Positions 22,971-31,914 of a stretch of DNA of 33,837 nucleotides are shown here, piece by piece; position 1 is the stretch's first letter, and each line of letters starts with the position of its first letter. A program made the position numbers and the translations under genes. The notes under the pieces are model-generated. The model saw nothing but the letters and a program-made list of their open reading frames with translations, ran no database searches and was not told the DNA's origin. Where the stretch lies: positions 1-33,837 of the forward strand of contig DAIDHX010000305.1 in assembly GCA_027451885.1 (NCBI GenBank). The letters are read 5' to 3'. This DNA is from Planctomycetales bacterium. GTDB taxonomy: Bacteria > Planctomycetota > Planctomycetia > Isosphaerales > Isosphaeraceae.

Positions 22971-25900
22971 ATGCCCCATTGGCGACGGTTATCTCCCGGC
23001 TCACGCCCTGCGCAGGCGTGGTCGGCCATTCTCGTCTTCCTGGCCGCGAGCGGGTTCTCGCTGTTGCCAGGGATCGCCGCCAGCGCTCGTACCCAGGTCG
23101 CGAGGGACGATGCCGACGCCCTCCGATTCGCGCGCGGGCTGCTGGATCAGCGCAAGTACGCACTTGCCGCGGAGGAATACACGCGGATCCTCAAACGATC
23201 CCCCGGCGGCACGGTCCAGGCGGATGCACGCTACGGCCTGGCGAACGCGCTTCTTTACCAGGGCAAGTATCGGGAGTCGAAGCCGGAGTTCGAAGCGTTT
23301 CTCACGGACGCTCCGCGAGACCCGAGGGTGCGAACCGCGGAGTACCGGTTGGGCGAGATCTGTTACTTGCTCGGCGACTACCGCGAGGCCCGAAGCCGGC
23401 TCGAAGGGTTTACCGAGGCTGCCGCGGGCCATGCTGGGCTTGAGATGGCGTGGACCTACCTGGGAGATTCGTGTTTCAACCTCGACGACTTACCGGCTGC
23501 GAAGCGGGCCTACGCGCGGGCGATCGCGGATTATCCCAGGGGGAGGCTGGCGGATCGAGCGCGTTACGGCATGGGGCGCACCCTGGCTGGGTTGGGTGAA
23601 ATCGACCAGGCTCTCGAGCTGTTTCGTGGATTGATCGAGGCGGGCAAGGCGGGCTGGGTGGATCGATCGTGGCTTCAGGTCGCGCGGATCGAGCGTGGGA
23701 GTGGGCGGGACCAGAGGGCGATCGACGCCGTGACGGCCCTCGAACGGTCAGCGCCCGATAGTCCGCTGCTTGCCGAGGCGCGGTTTGAGCAGGCGTGCGC
23801 GCTGGGTCGACTGGGGCGAGGTGACGAAGCGTCAGCGCTATTCAAGCGGCTTGCTGGTCCTGGCGTGCCGGCGGCTCTGGCCGCTCAATCCGCGCTCGAG
23901 TGGGCGGCGTTGGAGCTCACCCGCGGCCGCGCGGCTGAGGCCCGGGCGATTCTCGATCCCGCGCTTGAGCGCTTTGGCGAAACGCCGCTCGCCCCCGCGC
24001 TCCGCTATCGCCTGGCGGAAGCGCTCGTGCTCGACAAGAAGCCAGGGGAGGCCGAGGCGCAATTCCGGGCCGTGGCGCGGCTCTCGCCGCCGGACGCCTG
24101 GAGCGACGACGCCGCCTGGCGCGCGGCCCGGCTTGCACTCGAGCGCGGCTCCGGCACGGACGCGCGCAAGATGCTCGAGGATTTCGATCGCCGTTTCCCT
24201 TCCAGCCCGCTCGCGCCTGAGGCGGCGCTGGCACTCGCACGCGCCTTCGTGCTCGAGAAGCAACCGGCCGAGGCCGCGAAACGGCTCGAAGCGCTGCTCG
24301 CAACCGCGCGTGCCCAAACGCCTGAGCGCAGCCCAGCGCCCTGGGTCGCCGCGGCGCTCTACGAGCTGGCGGTGATCGACCGCGGCCTCGGAAAGAAGCA
24401 AGCGGCCGATGCGTTGCTCGAGGAGCTGACGCGGGGAGCCGACAAGGCTGTCGCCGCCGACGCCCATTATCTGCTGGGCGAATCGGCCGTCGACAACAGG
24501 CAATTCGCTGAGGCCGTTCCGCATTTGCAGGCTTACCTGAGCGCCCGGCCTGATGGAGAGGCGGCGGAATTCGCACTCGCCCGGCTCGCGCTCGCCCAGG
24601 CCCAGACCGGGCACGACGCGGAGGCCGCTCGCTCGCTCGCGGAGCTGGGCAAGCGCTTTCCCAGAACCGGCGCCCATGCTTCGGCGTCGCTGGCGCTCGC
24701 CGAACGCGCGCTCGCCGCGAATCATCTCGCCGAGGCCGAGTCGGCGTTCCGCAAGGTGATCGCGGCCGGCGAACAGGCCGGGGTCGATCTGGCCAGGCCC
24801 GCCCAGCCGCAAGCGAAACCAGACCCGCATGCGATCGATCCGGAGGTGGTGCGCAGGGCATGGACTGGCCTGGGCCGTGCGCTTTACCGGCTCAAGAAGC
24901 CGGCCGAGGCCGCTCAGGCGCTTGCCCGCGCGATCCCAGGCGGCAACGCGGGGAGCGAGAATCGGCTCGCGCTCGCCGCCGCGCTTGAGTCGGCCGGCCA
25001 GAACGAGCAGGCGCTCGCCGCCTATGACGCGATTCTCCAGGCGGATCCCCGCGCCCTCGCCGCAGCGCTCGCGAAGGCCCGGCTGCTCGCGCGCGTGGAA
25101 CGCCCCAGCGATGCCGCCAAGGCGTACGAATCAATCGCGGCACGAATCGCGGAAAAGGCTGAGCTCGCCAAACTCAAGCTCGAGCCGGCCGCCTTGCTGG
25201 GCGAATGGGCCTTCGCGCTTCTCGATGCGCAGGACGTGAACGGGGCAGACAGGGTCTTCCAACGAATCCTTGCCGAGTACCCCCAATCCCCGACGGCGGT
25301 CGACGCTCGCTTCAATTTGGCGGAGTCCGCCAACGAGCGCGGCAACCATGCTGAGGTCATACGGCTGCTTGCACCCCTGGCCGAAGGAGAATCCCTGGCT
25401 CCTGCCCAGGGAGACGCCGCGGACGCGGTCAATCGCCGCAACGAGGCGATCCTCTTCCGGCTCGGTCGAGCCCAGGCGGAGCTCAGGGCCTGGCCCTCCG
25501 CCGCGCGGGCGTTCGATCGCCTGCTCGGCGCCTATCCCAGAACGCCGCTGGCTCGGGAGGCGAAGTTCTTTCGCGCCCTCGCTCATGAGGAACAGGGGGA
25601 GTTCGAACCCGCCGCCACACTTTACGCAACCGTTGCCAATGACCCGCCCGGCAAGGGTGATCCACCGCGGCTAGACACCCTGGCGCGAACCCGACGGCTG
25701 GCGTGTCTCGTCGGCATGAAACGCTGGGCGGATGTACTCACCGAGGCCGACTCGCTCAAACCAGCCCTCGGATCCGATCAACGGGCTTGCGCTGAGCTCG
25801 ACTTCGCACGCGGTCAGGCGCTCAAGGGCCAGGGCAGGCTCGCGGATGCGCGCTCCGCGTTCGCCAGCGTTGCCTCGCAGAAGACCGGCGACCTCCCCGC

Positions 25901-26192
25901 GCAGGCCCAGCTCATGGTCGGCGAGACCTACTTTCACGAGGGAAAATTCCACGAGGCCCTGCGCGAATTCCTCAAGGTTGACATTCTCTACAAATCCCCG
26001 CGCTGGCAAGCCGCAGCGCTGCTCGAGGCGGGCAAAGTTCAGGAGCGCATCGACCAGCCGGCCGAGGCTGCCGAAACATATGAAAGGCTCGCTGCGCGAT
26101 TCCCGGACGATCCGGTCGTCAAGGTCGCCCTGGCCCGCAAGGACGCGCTCGCACGCAAGGGGAGCGGCAACGGCAAAAAACGCGGATCATGA
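22971..26192 (+). CDS. Large exported TPR-repeat protein
   Basis: A 1073-residue protein with a signal peptide (WSAILVFLAASGFSLLPG, about residues 19-36) followed by tetratricopeptide repeats along nearly its whole length. Typical TPR signatures include AAEEYTRILKRSP, AKRAYARAIADYP, and AAETYERLAARFPDDP at the C-terminus; many repeats have the YbgF/YfiO-like 'YP-x-(S/T)-P-A' spacing (for example AEYPQSPTAVDARF). TPR proteins of this size act as periplasmic scaffolds. A charged Lys/Gly tail ends the protein. The start at 22971 is preceded by GGAGGG at 10 nt; ATG at 22932 with GGGGA at 8 nt is a fair alternative and would lengthen the n-region by 13 residues. An ExbB/TolQ-like gene follows after 64 bp, suggesting one complex. 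Confidence 0.87.
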   Translation: MPHWRRLSPGSRPAQAWSAILVFLAASGFSLLPGIAASARTQVARDDADALRFARGLLDQRKYALAAEEYTRILKRSPGGTVQADARYGLANALLYQGKYRESKPEFEAFLTDAPRDPRVRTAEYRLGEICYLLGDYREARSRLEGFTEAAAGHAGLEMAWTYLGDSCFNLDDLPAAKRAYARAIADYPRGRLADRARYGMGRTLAGLGEIDQALELFRGLIEAGKAGWVDRSWLQVARIERGSGRDQRAIDAVTALERSAPDSPLLAEARFEQACALGRLGRGDEASALFKRLAGPGVPAALAAQSALEWAALELTRGRAAEARAILDPALERFGETPLAPALRYRLAEALVLDKKPGEAEAQFRAVARLSPPDAWSDDAAWRAARLALERGSGTDARKMLEDFDRRFPSSPLAPEAALALARAFVLEKQPAEAAKRLEALLATARAQTPERSPAPWVAAALYELAVIDRGLGKKQAADALLEELTRGADKAVAADAHYLLGESAVDNRQFAEAVPHLQAYLSARPDGEAAEFALARLALAQAQTGHDAEAARSLAELGKRFPRTGAHASASLALAERALAANHLAEAESAFRKVIAAGEQAGVDLARPAQPQAKPDPHAIDPEVVRRAWTGLGRALYRLKKPAEAAQALARAIPGGNAGSENRLALAAALESAGQNEQALAAYDAILQADPRALAAALAKARLLARVERPSDAAKAYESIAARIAEKAELAKLKLEPAALLGEWAFALLDAQDVNGADRVFQRILAEYPQSPTAVDARFNLAESANERGNHAEVIRLLAPLAEGESLAPAQGDAADAVNRRNEAILFRLGRAQAELRAWPSAARAFDRLLGAYPRTPLAREAKFFRALAHEEQGEFEPAATLYATVANDPPGKGDPPRLDTLARTRRLACLVGMKRWADVLTEADSLKPALGSDQRACAELDFARGQALKGQGRLADARSAFASVASQKTGDLPAQAQLMVGETYFHEGKFHEALREFLKVDILYKSPRWQAAALLEAGKVQERIDQPAEAAETYERLAARFPDDPVVKVALARKDALARKGSGNGKKRGS

Positions 26193-26256
26193 CCGGTCAA
26201 GATCGGCGGTGGACTGATTTCTCAGGCATCCGTCAGAGTAAAACAAGAGGCGTGAG

Positions 26257-27303
26257 ATGGATTTCCGCGCTCGCAGTGCTGCTATCATCGTGCTTGCGAT
26301 TGGCCTCGCGCCGCTTGCCCTGGCACGGGGGGATGGCGTGGGTGAAAATGGTGCGCAGGTTGATCCCGGGGCCGATCGCGCCCGGGCCGCCATGCCCAGC
26401 CTCGCGGAGGACGCCCGCGCGCTGGCACGTCTGGGCTCGGTCGGGCTCAACCGGCTTGGCCACTGGTACCGCACCACGCCGCCGGCGGATCGCATGGTCT
26501 GGGGGGGGCTGGTCGGCGCGGGAGTGCTCGCTCTCGGCGTCTTTTTTGAGCGTTTGTTACGAATCCGGCCGCGGCGGGTGATCCCCCTCGATTTCAGCAC
26601 GCGGTTTCTGGACCTGATCCATGAAGGGCGGCTCGATTGCGGCCAGGCGCTTGACCATTGCGAGCGCCATCCCAGCCCGGCCGCGCGGGTCGCGCTCGCG
26701 GCGGTGAACCGATGGGGTCGGCCGTCGGTCGATCTCGAACGCGCGGTCCTGCTGGCGAAAAACGTGGAAAACGACCGCCTGAAGCGGAACGTTGGGACGT
26801 TGCGTCGCGTGGCCGCGCTCGCCCCCTTGATTGGGTTGCTGGGCACATTACTGGCCTTTAGCCGGGCGCTTGAAGCTGCGCCCGCCGCGCTCGCGGCCAG
26901 GGGAACGGAAACGCTCGCAGCCCAGCTTGCCGAGCATGCCCAGTGGGGACGCGCGCTGGCCCAGGCGCTTTCGCCGCTCACGGTCGGCGTTGTCATCGCC
27001 GCGCTCGCGCTCGTGGCCTACGACGCCCTCATGATCCGGGTAGAACGGCTCGCCGGAACGCTCGAGCGCCTGGGCGCGGAGACCATCGACGCGATCGCAT
27101 CGTCCGCGCCCCTGGTCACACCCATCCTGCGATTCGGCCAGGTTCACGATCAGCCAACACAAACGGTCACGCGCAGCGACTCGCCGCACGACGCGAATCC
27201 CGAGCCCGCGCACGATTCACTCCGCGGGCGCAAGCCTCGCCTGCGCAAGCGCCGCGGGATTGATCTGGCCTCGAAGCCCAGGCGCAACCATACTGACACC
27301 TGA
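26257..27303 (+). CDS. MotA/TolQ/ExbB-family proton channel subunit
   Basis: A 348-residue membrane protein with a signal-like N-terminal hydrophobic segment (about 8-24), then the three transmembrane helices of the family: 79-98, 184-203 (LAPLIGLLGTLLAF) and 238-258 (ALSPLTVGVVIAALALVAYD). The family uses proton motive force to drive TonB/TolA- or motor-like partners. The cytoplasmic loop between helices 1 and 2 is about 85 residues, as expected. The C-terminus (about 295-348) is a basic extension, not usual in ExbB. AGAGG lies 7 nt before the ATG. Its usual partner, an ExbD/TolR protein, is missing from the neighbourhood; the next gene encodes a membrane-anchored toroid protein. The transported or coupled process is unknown. 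Confidence 0.87.
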   Translation: MDFRARSAAIIVLAIGLAPLALARGDGVGENGAQVDPGADRARAAMPSLAEDARALARLGSVGLNRLGHWYRTTPPADRMVWGGLVGAGVLALGVFFERLLRIRPRRVIPLDFSTRFLDLIHEGRLDCGQALDHCERHPSPAARVALAAVNRWGRPSVDLERAVLLAKNVENDRLKRNVGTLRRVAALAPLIGLLGTLLAFSRALEAAPAALAARGTETLAAQLAEHAQWGRALAQALSPLTVGVVIAALALVAYDALMIRVERLAGTLERLGAETIDAIASSAPLVTPILRFGQVHDQPTQTVTRSDSPHDANPEPAHDSLRGRKPRLRKRRGIDLASKPRRNHTDT

Positions 27304-27359
27304 TTTGCCAGCATCTTGCGCATGCTGATCCGTCTGACCGGCCGCGTGGAGCTTCCCCC

Positions 27360-29438
27360 ATGACGGGTCTCGACCTCGAGACCTTTCTGAGCCTCCCCCG
27401 GATCGACCCCACCGCGTGGGTTGTGCTCGGGCTCTCCTGCGCTGGCATCGCCGCGCTTGTCTGGTGGGGCTGGGGCTCGAAACGCGCGATCCGCAAGTGC
27501 CTGGCCCTTTCGCTCGTCGCGCACGCCGGTCTGGCGGCCTACGGCGCAACCTCACCCGTCCTGCGCTGGTCGCTCGGCCTGCCGGTGCGTGACCGCAATC
27601 GCGACCATCTGCGGCAGGTACGCGTGCAACCGGTCGCCGCGGGCTGGCAGGGCGCTCCGCTACAGGCCGATCCGAAAACGAAGAACTTGATCTCCGGAAC
27701 CGCCTCGCGCGTGGAACGCGTCGAGCCCGATCTGGCACTGGCGGACGAGCCCCTCCGCACGCACGAACAACCAACTCAACAGGCTCTGGGAGCAGATCTT
27801 CTGCTCAAGGATTTGGCCGCACCCGCGCCGGACGCGCCCCGCATCGCGCCCCGGAATGAACGGGCAAGCGATCCAGCCGCTGCACCTGAACCACGGAAAC
27901 TGCTGGCAGTGAAGGAGCTCCTGACCGACCGCGCGCCGTCTCCCCTGGATCCCGACCCCACCGAGCGCGAGGCGACCGTGCTCGATGAGCCGAGCACCTC
28001 GAACATTACCGTGAGCGAAAACGGCATTCGCGATCGCTCGATGCTGCCTGGCGATCGCCGGCTGCGTGTCGATCACAAGCGGACGGCGCGCCCGCGCCCC
28101 GGCGCGGCGATGCTCGAGCCCAGCGTGAAGCAGGGCTCAGCCGGAGCAAAGGCTGGCGCCGGCCTGGGAACGGGAGCGGCGGCGGAACCGGTCGAGATCG
28201 CGCGGGTCACGCCACGGGCGAACGATGTGCTCGATCGCCTGGCGGCGGATCGGCTGGAGCGAAGGCCCGCGCCGATGGTGCCGCGCATGTATCAACCGCG
28301 AGTCGAGGCCGATCGATCCGCGCAGGCGGTCCGGCTCGGCGCCAGCGCGGCGAGCGAGCGTGCGGTCGAAGCGGCCCTGGTCTGGCTGGCGCGGCATCAG
28401 GATGGCGACGGCCGCTGGGATGCAGGCACCGCCCGCTTTAGCGACGGCTCAACCGCGGACGGTGAGGACGACTACACCAGCCATTGCCCCGTCGGCGATA
28501 TATGCTCCGGCGAGTGTATCTACTGGGAGGCCGACACCGGTATCACGGGCCTTGCACTCCTGACCTACCTGGGAGCAGGTTACACACATCGCGACGGGCG
28601 ATACGCCGACGCCGTGCGCAGAGGTCTCGAATTCCTGCTTCGTTCCCAGGCGGCGGACGGCGACCTGCGCGGCACCAGCCGCAACGTGGGGATGTACTGC
28701 CACGCCATGGCCACGCTCGCACTCTGCGAGGCTTACGCACTCTCAGGCGATGGCCGATTACGCGTGGCCGCCGAGCGCGCCCTTGGCTTTCTGGTCCGTG
28801 CCCGGGCACGCGATGGCCTCGCCTGGCGTTACGCCCCCGCCGCACCCATCGGCGATACAAGCATTCTGGGCTGGGTTGTGCTCTGCCTCAAGGCCGCCAA
28901 CGAGATCGGTATCCAAATCCCAAACGAAGCCTCAGTGAAGTCAGGCGCCTTGCGCTGGCTCGACCAGGTACGCGGAGGCAAGGCCGGCGGCCTGGGGAGT
29001 TATCAGCCAGGCATGGCGCCGACGCCCACCATGACGGCCGAAGCCTGGGTCTGCCGCCAGTTCCTGGGACAGGTGGATTCCACACAGGCCGCCACCGAGG
29101 CCGCCGCTTACCTCCTTGATCACAAGTCCGACAAGGGTCCCACCAATTTCTACTACTGGTACTACGCCACCCTGGCGCTTTACCAGCACGGCGGCGAGCC
29201 CTGGGAGCGCTGGAACCTCCGCGGACGCGATGCCATCATCGCCCTGCAGCAAACCGCGGGACATCGTGCAGGAAGCTGGGATCCCGATCAGAGCGAGTAT
29301 GGCGACAAGGGAGGGCGAATCTACTGCACTGCGCTCGCCACGCTCACGCTCGAAGTGTATTACCGCTATCAGCGGCTTGAAAAGGACGTGCAGCCAATCG
29401 AACGCGACCCACCGCTCGAGCCCGCGGCCAATCGATAG
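27360..29438 (+). CDS. Membrane-anchored squalene-cyclase-like toroid protein
   Basis: A 692-residue protein. Two N-terminal membrane helices (about 19-38 and 45-62) are joined by a short basic loop. A long disordered, Ala/Pro/Asp-rich periplasmic linker follows (about 70-345). The C-terminal third (about 355-680) is an alpha/alpha toroid of the prenyltransferase/squalene-oxidase repeat type, with HQDGDGRWDAG, SQAADGDLRG, MYCHAMATLALCEAYALSGD, FYYWYYATLALYQHGG and IYCTALATLTLEVYYRY. The Asp-rich catalytic DxDD motif of true squalene-hopene cyclases is not seen, so enzymatic cyclisation is unlikely; a binding or structural role is more probable. The anchor places the toroid in the periplasm, beside the ExbB-like gene 56 bp upstream. 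Similar anchored toroids are, to my knowledge, common in planctomycetes but not understood. Confidence 0.85.
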   Translation: MTGLDLETFLSLPRIDPTAWVVLGLSCAGIAALVWWGWGSKRAIRKCLALSLVAHAGLAAYGATSPVLRWSLGLPVRDRNRDHLRQVRVQPVAAGWQGAPLQADPKTKNLISGTASRVERVEPDLALADEPLRTHEQPTQQALGADLLLKDLAAPAPDAPRIAPRNERASDPAAAPEPRKLLAVKELLTDRAPSPLDPDPTEREATVLDEPSTSNITVSENGIRDRSMLPGDRRLRVDHKRTARPRPGAAMLEPSVKQGSAGAKAGAGLGTGAAAEPVEIARVTPRANDVLDRLAADRLERRPAPMVPRMYQPRVEADRSAQAVRLGASAASERAVEAALVWLARHQDGDGRWDAGTARFSDGSTADGEDDYTSHCPVGDICSGECIYWEADTGITGLALLTYLGAGYTHRDGRYADAVRRGLEFLLRSQAADGDLRGTSRNVGMYCHAMATLALCEAYALSGDGRLRVAAERALGFLVRARARDGLAWRYAPAAPIGDTSILGWVVLCLKAANEIGIQIPNEASVKSGALRWLDQVRGGKAGGLGSYQPGMAPTPTMTAEAWVCRQFLGQVDSTQAATEAAAYLLDHKSDKGPTNFYYWYYATLALYQHGGEPWERWNLRGRDAIIALQQTAGHRAGSWDPDQSEYGDKGGRIYCTALATLTLEVYYRYQRLEKDVQPIERDPPLEPAANR

Positions 29439-29451
29439 GCCAAGCGCTAAT

Positions 29452-29480
29452 CCGAGGCCGCCCTGCACGAGCGGCCCCGG
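29452..29480. terminator. Possible bidirectional hairpin between convergent genes
   Basis: Left arm 29452-29461 and right arm 29471-29480 pair over ten positions with one A/C mismatch and a 9-nt loop. It lies between the convergent ends of the toroid and glutathione peroxidase genes. There is no T-run on either strand, so it may not terminate by itself. Confidence 0.3.
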
Positions 29481-29492
29481 ATCGAAAACCAA

Positions 29493-30077
29493 TCACTTCT
29501 CCGAAATCGCCTTCTCGATGGCGGCAATCACGGCCTCCGTGTTCGGCTTCTCGCGCGGCTGGAACCGGGCGATCACCTCACCCTTGCGATTGACCAGGAA
29601 CTTGGTGAAGTTCCAGGGAATCTCGCCAGCGTACTTCGGGTTCGTTTCCTTGCTCGTCAAGAAATGGTAGAGCGGGTGAATGCCCTCACCCTTGACCACG
29701 ATCTTGGAGAACATCGGGAACGAAACCTTGTACTTCGAGGTGCAGAACTCCTTGATCTCGGCATTCGAGCCCGGCTCCTGGGCGCCGAATTCGTTGGCCG
29801 GGAAGCCCAGAATCTCGAAACCCTCGCCCTTGTACTTCTCGTAAAGGGCTTCAAGATCCTTGTATTGCGGGGTCAGACCGCACTGGCTCGCCACGTTGAC
29901 GACGAGCAGCACCTTCCCCTTGTAGCGGGCCAGGTCGACGTCATGGCCGTCGATATCCTTGACCTTGAAATTGAGCACCGAGGTCTCCTTGCCGGCGGCA
30001 AACACGACCGCGGAGGCCAGGGCGACAAACGAAACGCTGGCCGCAACCAGCTTGAGGAAAGAGGGACGATTGTGCAC
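29493..30077 (-). CDS. Exported glutathione peroxidase family protein (Cys type)
   Basis: A 194-residue protein with a signal peptide (hydrophobic stretch about 9-27, AAG-K site) and a glutathione-peroxidase fold. The catalytic set is C66 in NVASQCGLTPQY, Q100 in GFPANEFGAQEPG, and W155/N156 in PWNFTKF. The catalytic residue is cysteine, not selenocysteine, as in most bacteria; such enzymes often use thioredoxin and reduce hydrogen peroxide or lipid hydroperoxides. I chose the GTG start at 30077 with AAGGAA about 8 nt upstream and directly before the signal peptide; an ATG at 30131 lacks a ribosome site. The gene diverges from the thiamine-synthesis gene. Confidence 0.9.
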   Translation of the reverse strand: MHNRPSFLKLVAASVSFVALASAVVFAAGKETSVLNFKVKDIDGHDVDLARYKGKVLLVVNVASQCGLTPQYKDLEALYEKYKGEGFEILGFPANEFGAQEPGSNAEIKEFCTSKYKVSFPMFSKIVVKGEGIHPLYHFLTSKETNPKYAGEIPWNFTKFLVNRKGEVIARFQPREKPNTEAVIAAIEKAISEK

Positions 30078-30287
30078 GGCTCGGGTTCCTTGTGAAAGTT
30101 TCGAGTAGGAGGGAGATCGCTGGAGACGCATTCGCACGGGGGCCCTTGTAGTTCTCGATCGAGGGTGATCGAACGTGGACCGGGAATCCGCGCAGCTCAC
30201 CGATTATGATGAATAGGGACGGCGTGAAAAACAAGAGAGCCCAGCGCCGGGGTATCATGTCCGTGGCCCAGGGGGATCTGTTTCGCG

Positions 30288-31886
30288 ATGGAAGGTTCGT
30301 ACACGGCGGGCGCGCAGCGAGTGCTTGTGGAGGCGCGGCGGGCAGCGGCTGCGCGGAAGGGGATGGAGGTCGAGCCGCTCGATTTGCTGCTCGCGCTTGT
30401 GCTCGATGCCGAGAACCGGGCGGCCGAGCTACTGCGTGAGATTGGCTTCGACACGGACGAGCTTGCCGGTTGGATCCAGGACCAGTCGAGCCTTCTCGAG
30501 GAGCAAGCGAGCCTGAGCGCGGCGAGCGAGGAACTGCTCCAGGAGCTTTCGCACTCGGTGGAGCTGCGCTCGGTTTTGCTCGAGGCCGCGGTCACAGCGC
30601 GGGGGTTCAACCGGGCCACGGAGATTGGCACCGAGCATCTACTGGCGGGACTGATAACCGCCTCGGAGGAGGCGGCCGCCGCGTTCGAGCAGAAGGGCGA
30701 GCGCTTGCTCGACCAGCTTCGCGACCGGCTCGAATCGCCGGCGGAGGAAGCGCTCGCCGCGCTCCCTCTTGCCGAGGGCGTTGCGCCGCTCGAGCTCGGC
30801 GAGCCCGGCCTGGAAACCGACCTCGGGCGCCTGCTCGACGCCTCGGTCAACCGCGCACGCGAGGGCCTGCGCGTCGTCGAGGATTACGCTCGCTTCGTAC
30901 TCGACGACCCCGCTGTCACCCGCAGGCTCAAAACCATTCGCCACAAGCTCGCCGAAGCCGAACGCGGCCTCGGACGCTTTATCGCCATCGAAACCCGCGA
31001 CACCCCGGGCGACGTCGGCGCCCACATCATGACCCCGTCCGAACAGGTCCGCGAAAACCCCCGCGCCGTGCTCGTGGCCAATTTCAAGCGGATCCAGGAA
31101 TCGCTCCGCTCCCTCGAAGAATACTGCAAGCTGGTCGACGTCTGGCTCGCCGGCCGGTTCGAGGTGGTGCGCTATGACGTCTACACCGTCGAGAAGCTCA
31201 TGCTCACCGCGCTTGTCTCCAGGCGCACGCTTGGCGACGTGCGGCTCATGATCCTCGCCGGCGACCTGCGCACTCCCGGCGACCTGACCTGGGTCGTGGG
31301 CGAAGCGCTCAAGGCCGGGGCCGACGCGATCCAGTTTCGCGACAAGTCCCACGCCGACCGCCAGCGCCTGAGCCTGGCACGCGACCTGCGCATCCTCACC
31401 GCGCAGGCCAGGGCAATCTTGATCGTCAACGATCGACCCGACCTGGCGCTCCTGGCCCGCGCAGACGGCGTTCATGTCGGCCAGGAAGACGTCTCCCCGC
31501 GAGACGCGCGCCGCGTCCTGGGCGCAAGCGCGGTCGTGGGCGTCTCGACCCACAATGCCAACCAGCTCGAATCCGCCCTGCTCGCAGGCGCAAGTTACCT
31601 GGGTGTCGGCCCGGTCTTCCCCACTCCCACCAAGGACTTCGCCGAGACCGAGCTCGCCGGGCTCGCGTTTGTCGAGCACGCCGCCCTCACCACCACACGC
31701 CCCTGGTTCGCCATTGGCGGCATTACTGAAGACAACCTCAAACGCGTGCTGGACGCCGGCGCGGCCCGGATCGCCGTGTCCGCCGCAGTGATTCGCGCGA
31801 GCCGCCCCGGGCGCGCGGTCGAACGGCTCAAGAAGCTCCTCGAAGGTGGAACGCCCGAAGCACCCGACAGCGACGATGAGGAGTGA
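30288..31886 (+). CDS. thiE: Thiamine-phosphate synthase fused to ThiD2-like and Clp-N-like domains
   Basis: A 532-residue, three-part cytoplasmic protein. Residues about 1-145 resemble the N-terminal repeat domain of Clp ATPases (AGAQRVLVEARRAAAARKG, then LHSV-like helices and TEIGTEHLLAGLI). Residues about 178-312 (LLDASVNRAREGLRVVEDYARF, RLKTIRHKL) match the ThiD2 type, an alternative hydroxymethylpyrimidine-phosphate kinase often fused to ThiE. Residues about 317-522 are thiamine-phosphate synthase, with QFRDK at 349-353, IVNDRPDLA at 379-387, DGVHVGQEDV at 393-402, GVSTHN at 418-423 and GVGPVFPTPTK at 439-449. ThiE couples the pyrimidine and thiazole phosphates to thiamine phosphate. ThiD2–ThiE fusion is known; the added Clp-N-like part is unusual. 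No ThiG or ThiC gene is near. The ribosome site is weak (GGGGGA about 12 nt upstream). Confidence 0.88.
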   Translation: MEGSYTAGAQRVLVEARRAAAARKGMEVEPLDLLLALVLDAENRAAELLREIGFDTDELAGWIQDQSSLLEEQASLSAASEELLQELSHSVELRSVLLEAAVTARGFNRATEIGTEHLLAGLITASEEAAAAFEQKGERLLDQLRDRLESPAEEALAALPLAEGVAPLELGEPGLETDLGRLLDASVNRAREGLRVVEDYARFVLDDPAVTRRLKTIRHKLAEAERGLGRFIAIETRDTPGDVGAHIMTPSEQVRENPRAVLVANFKRIQESLRSLEEYCKLVDVWLAGRFEVVRYDVYTVEKLMLTALVSRRTLGDVRLMILAGDLRTPGDLTWVVGEALKAGADAIQFRDKSHADRQRLSLARDLRILTAQARAILIVNDRPDLALLARADGVHVGQEDVSPRDARRVLGASAVVGVSTHNANQLESALLAGASYLGVGPVFPTPTKDFAETELAGLAFVEHAALTTTRPWFAIGGITEDNLKRVLDAGAARIAVSAAVIRASRPGRAVERLKKLLEGGTPEAPDSDDEE

Positions 31887-31914
31887 CGGCCCGCGCGTGC
31901 CGGATACGGCAACT

